Shown here one piece after another: positions 7,485 through 15,269 of a stretch of 31,915 bases of DNA. Position 1 is the first letter of the stretch; each line of letters begins with the position of its first letter. Origin of the DNA: VRUE01 sp036379955 (GTDB lineage Bacteria; Actinomycetota; Thermoleophilia; Solirubrobacterales; 70-9); contig DASVFR010000002.1 of NCBI GenBank assembly GCA_036379955.1, forward strand, positions 1 to 31,915, read 5' to 3'. The translations under genes were made by a program, and so were the position numbers. A model generated the notes under the pieces. That model was given only the letters and a program-made list of their open reading frames with translations. It was not told where the DNA came from and did no database searches.

Positions 7485-8881
7485 ACCCGCTCGCCGAGGG
7501 CGCCGAGCATCTCCTCGACGCGGACGAACTTAACGCGGGGGCGACCGTGCGGCTCGCCGCGGCCGACCTCGGCCTGGTCGATCGCCTGCCAATCCTCGAA
7601 GCTCACGTAGCGAACGCCGCGCTCGGCAAGCAGCGCCTCGACCGCAGCCGGGTCCGGGTTCTCCGGCGCCAGCAGCGTCTGCGACTCGACGTCGGCGAAG
7701 AGGTGTTGGACGGTCTCCAGGGCGTCCTTCTTGTTGGTGCCGATCACGCCCGAGGGGCCGCGCTTGATCCAGCCCGCCGTGTAGTGGCCGGCCTTGTGGC
7801 CGGCGTCGTGGGAGTCGAGTACGCGCCCGCCCTCGTTGAGGATCAGGCCGCGCTTCTCGTCGAAGGGGACGCCTTCGATCGGCACGCCGGTGTAGCCGAC
7901 CGAGCGCAGCACCAGGCCGCACTCGAGCTCTTCGCGCTCGCCGGTGTCCCTGGCCCGCAGAGTGCCACCCTCCTCGACCAGCTCGTTGCGGCCGATGACG
8001 ATGCTCTCGACCTTGCCGTCGCCCTTGATCTCGACCGGCGAGGCGAGGAAGCGCAGCACGATCCGCTGCTTCTTGCCCTGCGGCGAGCGCTGGGAGAACT
8101 CACGCAGGGTCTCGACGTTGACGCGGGTCGTCTTGTCGGCCTCGTCGGACTCGACGAAGGCGGCGCTCGCCGGGTCAAGCTCGACCTCGACTGGGTCGAC
8201 GATGACGTCGGCGTCCTCCATCTCGCCCAGCTCCTTGATCTCCGGATTGGTGAAGGCCGCCTGAACCGGACCGCGGCGGCCGAGGACGACGATCTCGCGG
8301 ATCCCCTTCGCGTCGAGCACATCGATCGCGTGATCGGCGGTGTCGGTCTGGCGCAGCTCGTGGTCGGTGAGCGCCAGCATGCGGGCGACGTCCATCGCCA
8401 CGTTGCCGTTGCCGATCACGACCGCGCGCTCGCAGGAGAGGTCCCACTCGTCGTTGGCGTAGTCGGGGTGCGCGTTGTACCAGCCGACGAAGGAGGTCGC
8501 GGCGTGGCTGCCAGACAGGTCTTCGCCGGGGATGCCGAGCTGGCGGTCGGTCTCGCAGCCGACCGTGAAGACGATCGCGTGGTAGAGCCGTTCGAGGTCC
8601 TCGACCTCGATGTCGTGGCCGACCTTGACGTTGCCGAAGAAACGGAAGCCCTCGCGCGCCGCGGTTTTCTCGTAGACGCGGATCACCGACTTGATCTTGG
8701 GATGGTCGGGCGCGACCCCGCCGCGGACGAGGCCGAACGGCGTCGGCAGGCGATCGAAGAGGTCGACCTGGGCGTGCAGGTCGCCGTCTTTGAGGATGTG
8801 CTCGGCGGCGTAGAAGCCGGACGGGCCGGCGCCGACGATCGCGACGCGCAGCGGTGTCTCTTCTGTTCCGATCTTGCCCAT
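7481..8881 (-). CDS. fprA: FAD-dependent ferredoxin/flavodoxin-NADP+ reductase (FprA type)
   Basis: 466 aa, close to mycobacterial FprA and adrenodoxin reductases. It has the FAD-binding VAIVGAGPSGFYAAEHI at residues 12-28, PTPFGLVRGGVAPDHPKIK, the NADP-binding IGNGNVAMDVARML and, near the C-terminus, GWIKRGPSGVIGTNKKDA. The enzyme moves electrons between NADPH and ferredoxin and so feeds cytochrome P450s, Fe-S assembly and heme steps. TATCCT lies 10 nt before the ATG and there is no ribosome binding site. It ends in a 4-bp tail-to-tail overlap with degV. HemQ and the A-type carrier nearby are thematically linked. Confidence 0.92.
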   Translation of the reverse strand: MGKIGTEETPLRVAIVGAGPSGFYAAEHILKDGDLHAQVDLFDRLPTPFGLVRGGVAPDHPKIKSVIRVYEKTAAREGFRFFGNVKVGHDIEVEDLERLYHAIVFTVGCETDRQLGIPGEDLSGSHAATSFVGWYNAHPDYANDEWDLSCERAVVIGNGNVAMDVARMLALTDHELRQTDTADHAIDVLDAKGIREIVVLGRRGPVQAAFTNPEIKELGEMEDADVIVDPVEVELDPASAAFVESDEADKTTRVNVETLREFSQRSPQGKKQRIVLRFLASPVEIKGDGKVESIVIGRNELVEEGGTLRARDTGEREELECGLVLRSVGYTGVPIEGVPFDEKRGLILNEGGRVLDSHDAGHKAGHYTAGWIKRGPSGVIGTNKKDALETVQHLFADVESQTLLAPENPDPAAVEALLAERGVRYVSFEDWQAIDQAEVGRGEPHGRPRVKFVRVEEMLGALGERV

Positions 8882-8920
8882 CGGGCGGGGAAGGATAGGG
8901 GACGCGAGTTGCCGACCGCC

Positions 8921-9460
8921 CTACGCGGCGAGCAGCAGCTCGCTGCACTCGGGGCAGATGCCGTGGCTGAGGGTTGGCAGCTCGGGACGGGCGAACAGGT
9001 CCAGGCGCCGCGCCGCCTCCTCGACCTCGACCCATTCGCCATCGACCTCGAAGCGGTCGCACCAGCCGCACATGGGCAGCGCCTCCTCGCCTCGCGGAGC
9101 CTCGGGATCGAGCAGCGGCTGGAAGACGTCGCGCTCGTCTTCGGAGCGCAGCCGCGCCGAGAAGAACACCGCGCGCCCGCTGGAGCCGGCGACGATCCGG
9201 ATCTCCATCGCGCGCCGCACGCCGGGCCCGTCGCAGCGGAAGGGAAGCTCGACTTCGCCGACCTCGTCGCGCACCCGTCGCAGCAGCACCCGCTGGACCT
9301 TCTTCAGATCTTCGCCGGCGACGTAGTCCCAGAGCGAGCGTCCGAGGCTCGACCCGGCCTCGATCCATCCGTTTTCCTCGGCGAAGCGGTAGTACCCCTC
9401 GTCGACTCGCACCAGGTGGTCGCGCTCGTCGATCGCGTAGCTGAGCGCCTCGACGCTCAT
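8921..9460 (-). CDS. PAS-like protein with C-terminal CxxC...HGICPxC module
   Basis: 179 aa. Residues 1-100 look like a PAS-type fold (DHLVRVDEGYYRFAEENGW, then LWDYVAGEDLKKVQRVLLRR). Residues 125-179 carry MCGWCDRFEV and, about 35 residues on, SHGICPECSELL. This paired CxxC layout is also seen as a tail on many response regulators and PAS sensors, where it is thought to bind metal or react with redox signals. There is no output domain, so it may be a stand-alone sensor. The ATG overlaps the hemQ stop (ATGA), so it is co-translated with heme synthesis; a heme or redox sensing role is only inferred. Confidence 0.6.
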   Translation of the reverse strand: MSVEALSYAIDERDHLVRVDEGYYRFAEENGWIEAGSSLGRSLWDYVAGEDLKKVQRVLLRRVRDEVGEVELPFRCDGPGVRRAMEIRIVAGSSGRAVFFSARLRSEDERDVFQPLLDPEAPRGEEALPMCGWCDRFEVDGEWVEVEEAARRLDLFARPELPTLSHGICPECSELLLAA

Positions 9461-10152
9461 GCCCCCGCGGGGACCGCGCTGGGCACACCATCGAGCGCGT
9501 CCAGCGCCTTGCGCGTCGAGAGCGCCACGCAGGTGAAGATCGGGGTCTCCAGCTCGGTGTACTCGCTCGACTCGGTCGGCCGCAGCTCCTGCACCAGGTC
9601 GAGGAACATGCCCGGGTCGTCGCCCTCGAAGGCGACGACGAACTCCTGGTCGTCGAGGCCGAAGGAGTAAGAGGTGTTGATCGTGATCTCCGGGTGGCGA
9701 CGGCCGACCTCGATGTGGCCGCGCATGATCCGGCTGCGCTCCTCCTCCGCCAGCCCGTACCAACGCCGCTGCTTGACCATCGGGTAGAGGAAGAGGTACT
9801 TGCGCTCGCTGACGCAGATCTCGGGGCGGGCGACCTCGTCGGAATAGGGTGAGCGCTTGGTCATCGAGAGGAACGAGTAGGGCGTCTCCATCCACTTCGC
9901 TAGGCCGCTCTGGCCGAGCACCACGTGGAAGGTGTGCAGGTCGTCGAGGCTGGGGCTCTGAGCCAGGACGACCAGGTCGACGTCGCCGCGCGTGCCTATG
10001 GTTGAGTAGGCCCGCAATGATCGATCGAGGGCGAAGTCCTCGCAGGCGGCGAGGAACTCCTGCTTGTCGGCGGCGCGCAGATCGGCGTCGCGGCGACGCC
10101 AGGCTGGATCGACCTTGAAGAAGCTGAACTTGGCGAAAGTGCGGTCTGCCAT
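9457..10152 (-). CDS. hemQ: Coproheme decarboxylase HemQ (chlorite dismutase family)
   Basis: 231 aa. HemQ removes two propionate carboxyls from coproheme with peroxide to make heme b, the last step of the coproporphyrin-dependent route of Gram-positive bacteria. The central segment RKYLFLYPMVKQRRWYGL matches the family's conserved stretch with the catalytic Tyr. It also shows the SYSFGLDDQEFVVAFE strand and the FSFFKVDPAWR start. True chlorite dismutases have a distal Arg in another context, so HemQ is preferred. I chose ATG at 10152 because TATCGT lies 7 nt upstream; GTG at 10161 is the alternative. It is followed by the coupled PAS/CxxC gene. Confidence 0.9.
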   Translation of the reverse strand: MADRTFAKFSFFKVDPAWRRRDADLRAADKQEFLAACEDFALDRSLRAYSTIGTRGDVDLVVLAQSPSLDDLHTFHVVLGQSGLAKWMETPYSFLSMTKRSPYSDEVARPEICVSERKYLFLYPMVKQRRWYGLAEEERSRIMRGHIEVGRRHPEITINTSYSFGLDDQEFVVAFEGDDPGMFLDLVQELRPTESSEYTELETPIFTCVALSTRKALDALDGVPSAVPAGA

Positions 10153-11902
10153 CGGAATCACGATAGCGGTGGCGGGTCTGTCGGTAGCCGGTTCGGCGCG
10201 GGCGGAGGCGGCCCCTCGGGTGACGATCGCGCTGCTCCCGAAGGGGACCGCGGTTGGGGAGCTTGCCGAGGCCGGAATGTCGCCGGGACTGCTCAGCGCG
10301 GGACTGGGCTCGGTCCTGGCGGAGCAGACCTACCTCGACGTCACCCAGGGCAATCGAGTCTTCGACTCCCTCTACGACTCGCCCCTGCCGGCGCACGTCG
10401 GCGGCGGGATGTGCGGTCCGAGCTATTCGCCGGCGGCGATCGCGCGGGCCGAATCGGCGCCCGCCGAGATCGTTCCCGGGCTGCTTGCCGCGACGCTGCA
10501 CAGAGCGGGGGAGGGGTGTCGGGTGCGGGAGGTCGATCTGCGCACTCTGGCCGCGATGGTCCGTGCCCTGCGCGGCGACGATCTGCTGATCGCCTTCGAG
10601 CGCGCGCCGCCGGCGAAGAACGGGTCACTGGCGATCGGGGTCGCCGGCGAGGGCTTCGACGGCGACCTCACCTCCGACAGCACCCGCACCGACGGCTACG
10701 TGCTCGCCACCGACATCGCGCCGACGATCCTCACCCGCCTCGGCATTCCCGTTCCCGCGGCGATGTCCGGGCAGTCGATTCGCGCCGGTGGCGGGGTCGA
10801 CGTCGGCGCGGTCGAAGCGCTTGGCGAGCGCATGGCCGTCATCTCCGCTCGGCGTGGCCCGGTGATCGGCGTCAGCCTGCTCGTCTGGCTCCTTGTGCTC
10901 GGCGTGACGACTGCGCTCGCCCGCGGCCGCACGGCGCGCTTCGGCGTCGAGCTGATGGCACTCAGCGTCATCTACCTGCCTTTGGTTCTCCTCGTCGCCG
11001 CTATCGGGCGCCCAAGCGAGGAGGTCGAACGGCTGCTCGCGCTCGCCTTGCCGCCGCTGCTCGGCCTCTTCACCATGCGGCGGCTCGACGGCTACAGACC
11101 GCTCGCCTTCGCCTCCGGCATCGTCGTCGTCGCCTACGCGCTCGACGTCGTCACCGGCTCGCACCTCACCTCGCTCTCGCTGCTCGGCCCCAACCCCGGC
11201 CTCGGCGTCCGCTTCTACGGGATCGGCAACGAGCTCGAGGCGCTGCTCGCGGTACTGGTCGTCGCTGGCACCGGGGCCGCCCTGGCTGCCTGGCGCCCGG
11301 CGCTCGATGGCCGCCGCGCCGCCGCCGTCTTCCTGGTCGCCGGGCTGGCAACTGCCCTCGTGTTCGCCGCCGGGCGCTTCGGCGCCGACGTCGGCGCAGC
11401 GATCGTGCTGCCGATAGGGGCCGCGGCCGCGGCGGCCAGGGTCGCGAGCCCGCGCCGCGGCGCCGCGATCCTCGTCGTTGCCGCCTCCCTCGCCGTCGTG
11501 GCGCTCGTCGCGCTGATCGACCTGGCCAGCGGAGCGAACGCTCACCTCACCCGGACCGTTCTCGACGCCGGCGGGCTGGGCGACCTGGGCGACGTCGCGC
11601 AGCGCCGCCTGCGCCTCTCCGCCCACAGCTTCACCCGCCCGATCCTGCTCGCCTTCCTGCCGCTGCTCGTCGCCTGCGCGGCCCTCGCCCTCGCCCGGCG
11701 CGACTCGATCCGCTCCTGGCTGCGCGGGGCGCCGGCGCTGCGGGCGGGCCTGCTCGGCGCCCTGGCCGCGACCGTCGCCGGCACCCTCGCCAACGACTCC
11801 GGCGCGCTCGTGCTCGAGGTCGGCTGCGCTTACCTGCTCGCCTTCATCGGCTTTGCATGGGCCGAGGGAACCGGACGATCCTCTACGCTTCGAGTTTCGT
11901 GA
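10139..11902 (+). CDS. Polytopic membrane protein with degenerate alkaline-phosphatase-like extracytoplasmic region
   Basis: About 587 aa. A signal peptide-like start (IGITIAVAGLSVAGSARA) is followed by about 215 residues outside the membrane and then roughly 10 hydrophobic segments from residue 240 to the end. The outer region has DGYVLATDIAPTILTRLG and MSGQSI, which resemble the C-terminal part of alkaline phosphatase-superfamily domains. Where those have TSDHG, this protein has TSDST, so a metal ligand is probably lost. It may bind rather than hydrolyse a phosphate or lipid. The GTG at 10139 overlaps the hemQ start by 14 bp and lacks a clear ribosome binding site; GTG at 10169 would destroy the signal peptide. 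Its stop overlaps the next start (GTGA), so it is coupled to the glycosyltransferase-flippase. Confidence 0.65.
   Translation: MRSAIGITIAVAGLSVAGSARAEAAPRVTIALLPKGTAVGELAEAGMSPGLLSAGLGSVLAEQTYLDVTQGNRVFDSLYDSPLPAHVGGGMCGPSYSPAAIARAESAPAEIVPGLLAATLHRAGEGCRVREVDLRTLAAMVRALRGDDLLIAFERAPPAKNGSLAIGVAGEGFDGDLTSDSTRTDGYVLATDIAPTILTRLGIPVPAAMSGQSIRAGGGVDVGAVEALGERMAVISARRGPVIGVSLLVWLLVLGVTTALARGRTARFGVELMALSVIYLPLVLLVAAIGRPSEEVERLLALALPPLLGLFTMRRLDGYRPLAFASGIVVVAYALDVVTGSHLTSLSLLGPNPGLGVRFYGIGNELEALLAVLVVAGTGAALAAWRPALDGRRAAAVFLVAGLATALVFAAGRFGADVGAAIVLPIGAAAAAARVASPRRGAAILVVAASLAVVALVALIDLASGANAHLTRTVLDAGGLGDLGDVAQRRLRLSAHSFTRPILLAFLPLLVACAALALARRDSIRSWLRGAPALRAGLLGALAATVAGTLANDSGALVLEVGCAYLLAFIGFAWAEGTGRSSTLRVS
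10160..10165 (-). promoter_or_regulatory. -10 element for hemQ
   Basis: TATCGT on the minus strand ends 7 nt before the ATG at 10152, with no ribosome binding site between. It overlaps the start region of the divergent gene at 10139. Confidence 0.4.
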
Positions 11903-14199
11903 GAGTAGCGCTCGTCTCGCCATATTCCTGGGCCTATCAGGGAGGCGTGAACCGGCATGTGGAAGCGCTTGCCGAGGAGTTCCTCGGCCGCGGCCACGAT
12001 GTTCGCGTGCTTGCCCCCTTCGACCCGCCCGGCCGGCTCAGCCGGGTTCTGCACAGGGCGGCACCGGAAGGGCGCGCGGTGCCCGACTACCTGATCCCGC
12101 TCGGGCGCTCCGTGGGCTTTCCCGCGAACGGCGCCATCTCCAACCTCGCGCCCTTCCCGGCCGGCGGCGCTCGCGCCCCGCGGCGCGAGCTGCGCCGCGG
12201 TGGCTACGACGTCGTCCACATCCATGAGCCGCTGGTGCCGCTGGTGGGGTGGAACGCTGCGCTCGGCTCCGAGGTGCCCGCCGTCGGCACCTTCCACGCC
12301 TACTCGACCAAGGCGCTGTCCAACCACCTCGCCTCCGCGCTCGGCGCCCGCCGCGTGTTCAACCGGCTGGCGGCGCGGATCGCCGTCTCGGAGGCCGCCG
12401 CCTGGACCGGTCGCCGCTGGTACGGCGGCCACTACGAGGTGATCCCCAACGGGGTAGACCTCGGCGCTGCGCCGGCGGGGGCCAAGCCCGCCTCCGAGGA
12501 GCTGCGCGTCCTCTTCGTCGGCCGCCCGGAGGAGCGCAAGGGCCTGCCGGTCCTGCTCTCGGCCTTCGGCGCCCTGGTCGAGCACGTGCCCAGCCGCCTC
12601 ACCGTGATCGGGGCCGAGCGCGAGGACGTGCTGCGCTACCTCGCCGACCCGGAGGCGCTGCGCTGGATCGACGTTCGCGGCCGGGTCTCGGGGCCCGAGC
12701 TGAACTGCGCCCTGCACGAGGCCGACCTGCTCTGCGCCCCCTCGCTCTCCGGCGAGAGCTTCGGCATGGTCCTGACCGAGGCCTTCGCCGCCGGCACGCC
12801 GGTCATCGCCTCGGCGATCGCCGGCTACAGCGACGTCGTCACCGACGGGGTCGACGGAGTCCTCGTCCCGCCCGGCGACGCGCAGCGGTTGGCGGAGGAG
12901 CTGCAGCGGGCTCACCACGAACCGGAGAGGCTGGCGGCGATGGGCGAAGCGGCGCGGCAGAGCGCCGAGCGCTATGCCTGGCCACGCGTCGCCGACCGGG
13001 TGATGGGGGTCTACGAGCGGGCGATCGAGGTTCCCGAGCCCAGCGGGGTCGTGCAGCGTGCCGCCACCTGGGCCGGATTGCGGCCTGCCGACGGCCTGCC
13101 GCCGAGCCCGCCGCTGAAGCTGCCCTCGCTCGACCCGGCGCCGGCTTTGCCCGGCAAGCGCCGCCGCCGGGCGGCCAGGCGCATCGGGCTCGCCGCCGCC
13201 GGGGCCACCGGCCTCGGCCTGACCGCGATCGCGGCCGAGAAGATCGGCGTCGACAACGTCGTCGCCAGCATCGTCCGCTCGGACCTCACCTGGGTGCTCG
13301 TCGCCTGCGCCCTGATGGCGCTCTCGCTCTTCTTCCGCGCCGCCTCCTGGTACTGGATCGTGCGCGCGGCGATGCCGCTTCGTCCGGTGCGCCGGCGCGA
13401 CGTCACCTCGGCGACGATGATCGGCGTGCTGATGTCGGCGACCTTGCCGGCGCGACTGGGTGAGCCGGTGCGCGCGATGTCACTCGCGCGCCGGGTCGGG
13501 CGCATGCGCGAGACCTTCCCGGTCCTGCTCGGCACGCTCGTCTCGCAGACGATCTTCAACATCATCGCCCTCGTCCTGCTCGGCGTGATCATCGTCTCGA
13601 CCACCGACCTCTTCCACTCCAGCACCGAGGCCCTCTTCGCCTTCAGCCTGGTGCCGCTGGCGCTGCTGATCGCGGTCCTCGTCGCGCCACCATTGATGCG
13701 CCGCGGCGGCAACGGGCGCCTCGCCCGCGCTGGCACGGCCGTGCACGGGGCGCTGGTTCAGGTCCGAGCCGGTCTGCGCGTCTTCCGCAACCCGCGTCGG
13801 GGGGCGGCCGCGGCGGCGGCTCAGCTCTCGGCCTGGGCAATCCAGCTTGCCGCATGCTGGGCGCTGCTCGCGGCCCTCGGGTTGAACGGACAGGCTGGCA
13901 TCGGGGCGGCCGCCGCGGTCCTCTTCGCCGTCAACGTGACCGCCGTCGTGCCGGCGACTCCTTCCAACATCGGCGTCTTCCAGCTTGCCGTGATCAGCGT
14001 CCTGCACACCGGGTTCGGCGTCGGCACCGCCGACGCCCTCGCCTACGGCGTGATCCTGCAGGCGGTCGAGATCGCCACCGCGGTCGCGCTCGGCCTGCCC
14101 GCCCTGGTGCGCGAAGGGCTGACCTGGAGCGACCTGCGTGTCCAGGCGCTCTCCACCGCCCCGGTCCGGCTCAAGCCGCAGCCAGCGCGTATCGAATAA
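11899..14199 (+). CDS. GT4 glycosyltransferase fused to flippase-like (LPG synthase TM / UPF0104) membrane domain
   Basis: 766 aa. Residues 1-380 are a GT-B, GT4-family glycosyltransferase similar to phosphatidylinositol mannosyltransferases. It has ALVSPYSWAYQGGVNRHVE at the N-terminus, the donor-binding GRPEERKG near 208-215, and the EX7E motif ESFGMVLTE (Glu286/Glu294). After a Pro-rich, basic linker (380-430) come about 8 hydrophobic segments with the LPG_synthase_TM signature, including ATLPARLGEPVRAMSL. Together the parts suggest synthesis of a glycolipid at the inner leaflet by a protein that also carries a lipid-handling membrane part. The GTG start overlaps the preceding stop. Substrates are not known; a PimA-like mannolipid is one option. 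Confidence 0.8.
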   Translation: MRVALVSPYSWAYQGGVNRHVEALAEEFLGRGHDVRVLAPFDPPGRLSRVLHRAAPEGRAVPDYLIPLGRSVGFPANGAISNLAPFPAGGARAPRRELRRGGYDVVHIHEPLVPLVGWNAALGSEVPAVGTFHAYSTKALSNHLASALGARRVFNRLAARIAVSEAAAWTGRRWYGGHYEVIPNGVDLGAAPAGAKPASEELRVLFVGRPEERKGLPVLLSAFGALVEHVPSRLTVIGAEREDVLRYLADPEALRWIDVRGRVSGPELNCALHEADLLCAPSLSGESFGMVLTEAFAAGTPVIASAIAGYSDVVTDGVDGVLVPPGDAQRLAEELQRAHHEPERLAAMGEAARQSAERYAWPRVADRVMGVYERAIEVPEPSGVVQRAATWAGLRPADGLPPSPPLKLPSLDPAPALPGKRRRRAARRIGLAAAGATGLGLTAIAAEKIGVDNVVASIVRSDLTWVLVACALMALSLFFRAASWYWIVRAAMPLRPVRRRDVTSATMIGVLMSATLPARLGEPVRAMSLARRVGRMRETFPVLLGTLVSQTIFNIIALVLLGVIIVSTTDLFHSSTEALFAFSLVPLALLIAVLVAPPLMRRGGNGRLARAGTAVHGALVQVRAGLRVFRNPRRGAAAAAAQLSAWAIQLAACWALLAALGLNGQAGIGAAAAVLFAVNVTAVVPATPSNIGVFQLAVISVLHTGFGVGTADALAYGVILQAVEIATAVALGLPALVREGLTWSDLRVQALSTAPVRLKPQPARIE

Positions 14200-14201
14200 T
14201 C

Positions 14202-14230
14202 TTTACCTGGCTGACAGCGGTTCCTATAAA
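14202..14230 (+). promoter_or_regulatory. Sigma-70-type promoter for the winged-helix regulator
   Basis: TTTACC (14202-14207) and TATAAA (14225-14230) are separated by exactly 17 bp in a locally AT-rich stretch just after the fusion gene stop. The leader to the ATG at 14262 would be about 25 nt; it has no strong ribosome binding site. Confidence 0.6.
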
Positions 14231-14261
14231 CGACCGCACAAATACCAATCGGAATACCACC

Positions 14262-15269
14262 ATGCAAGCCGACGGCGAAACCAATCCCGCGCGGCTGCGG
14301 GCGGGCGGAGCGGTTCTCTCCCTCATCGCCGGACCGCTCTGCGTTCCGATTCTACGCGCCCACCTCGAAGGCCCGTTGCGACTGCCCGACCTACGCGAAC
14401 GGATCGGCGGCGCGGCGCAGACCACCCTGCGTGGGCAGGTAGGCAACCTGCGCGGCGTCGGGGCGCTGGAGCGGAAAGTGATCCCCGGCATGCCCTACAC
14501 CGTCGAGAACGATCTGACCGACTGCGGCCACGAGATCCTCGAAGTCGCCGAACGGGTCGATGCCTGGCTCGCGCAGGCGCCCCAGGGGCGGATCGCGCTG
14601 GGCAGCGAGGAGGCCAAGGGGGCCATCCGGGCGCTCGTCGCCGGCTGGAGCTCGACGGTGCTGGGTGCCCTCGCCGCCCGCCCGCTCTCGCTGACGGAGC
14701 TGAGCGCCGTAATCGACGGGATCAGCTACCCCGCTCTCGAGCGCCGCCTCTCGGCGATGCGAGCGGTGCGCCAGATCGAGGTCCTTTCGAACAGGCCGGG
14801 CAAGGCCAAGCCGTATGGGGTCACGGAGTGGACGAGGCGGGCGATGGGGCCGCTGCTGGCCGCCGCTCGCTGCGAGTGCAGATACCTCAGCGAAGTGGTC
14901 GAGCCACCGGGCAGGATCGACCTCGAGGCAGCCCTCCTGCTCGCCGTGCCTCTTGCAAACCTGCCGCCGGGCAGCGGCGGTTCCTGCCTGCTTGCGGTAA
15001 GCGAGGCGGCCGGACTGGCGGACGGGCTCGAGGGCCAGGCTCCGGAGCGTCACCTCGCCGGCGTCCGGGTCGAGGTCGACGGCGGTCGAGTGACCTGTGC
15101 GCCCGGTCTTGAAGCCGGGCTCGGAACATGCTGCGCCTATGGAACGGCCGGGGCCTGGACGAAAGCCTTCGTCGAAGGGAGCCTCGACGGCTTGCAGGTC
15201 GGGGAAGGAGATTGCGACCTCGCCCACCCGCTAATCGAGGGCATCCACTCTGCCTTGAAGCCGGCCTGA
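14262..15269 (+). CDS. Tandem winged-helix (HxlR-like) transcriptional regulator
   Basis: 335 aa with two similar winged-helix domains. The first (residues 17-75) includes GPLCVPILRAHLEGPLRLPDL, then QTTLRGQVGNLRGVGALER. The second (120-185) includes SSTVLGALAARPLSLTELSAV, then SYPALERRLSAMR. This double domain resembles HxlR/MarR-type regulators found in Solirubrobacterales; the C-terminal 130 residues match nothing I can name. Targets are unknown. It has its own promoter (14202-14230). Its last 39 bp overlap the convergent metH gene, so the two transcripts would interfere. Confidence 0.7.
   Translation: MQADGETNPARLRAGGAVLSLIAGPLCVPILRAHLEGPLRLPDLRERIGGAAQTTLRGQVGNLRGVGALERKVIPGMPYTVENDLTDCGHEILEVAERVDAWLAQAPQGRIALGSEEAKGAIRALVAGWSSTVLGALAARPLSLTELSAVIDGISYPALERRLSAMRAVRQIEVLSNRPGKAKPYGVTEWTRRAMGPLLAAARCECRYLSEVVEPPGRIDLEAALLLAVPLANLPPGSGGSCLLAVSEAAGLADGLEGQAPERHLAGVRVEVDGGRVTCAPGLEAGLGTCCAYGTAGAWTKAFVEGSLDGLQVGEGDCDLAHPLIEGIHSALKPA

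Noticed and set aside
7547..9670. A + strand reading frame of about 700 codons opposite the reductase and PAS genes
   Set aside because: Same cause: antisense shadow of well-supported coding sequence.
10411..11898. Extension of the glycosyltransferase frame upstream to 10411
   Set aside because: The segment is an Arg/Ala-rich out-of-frame reading of the membrane-protein gene. The GT4 domain begins at 11899.
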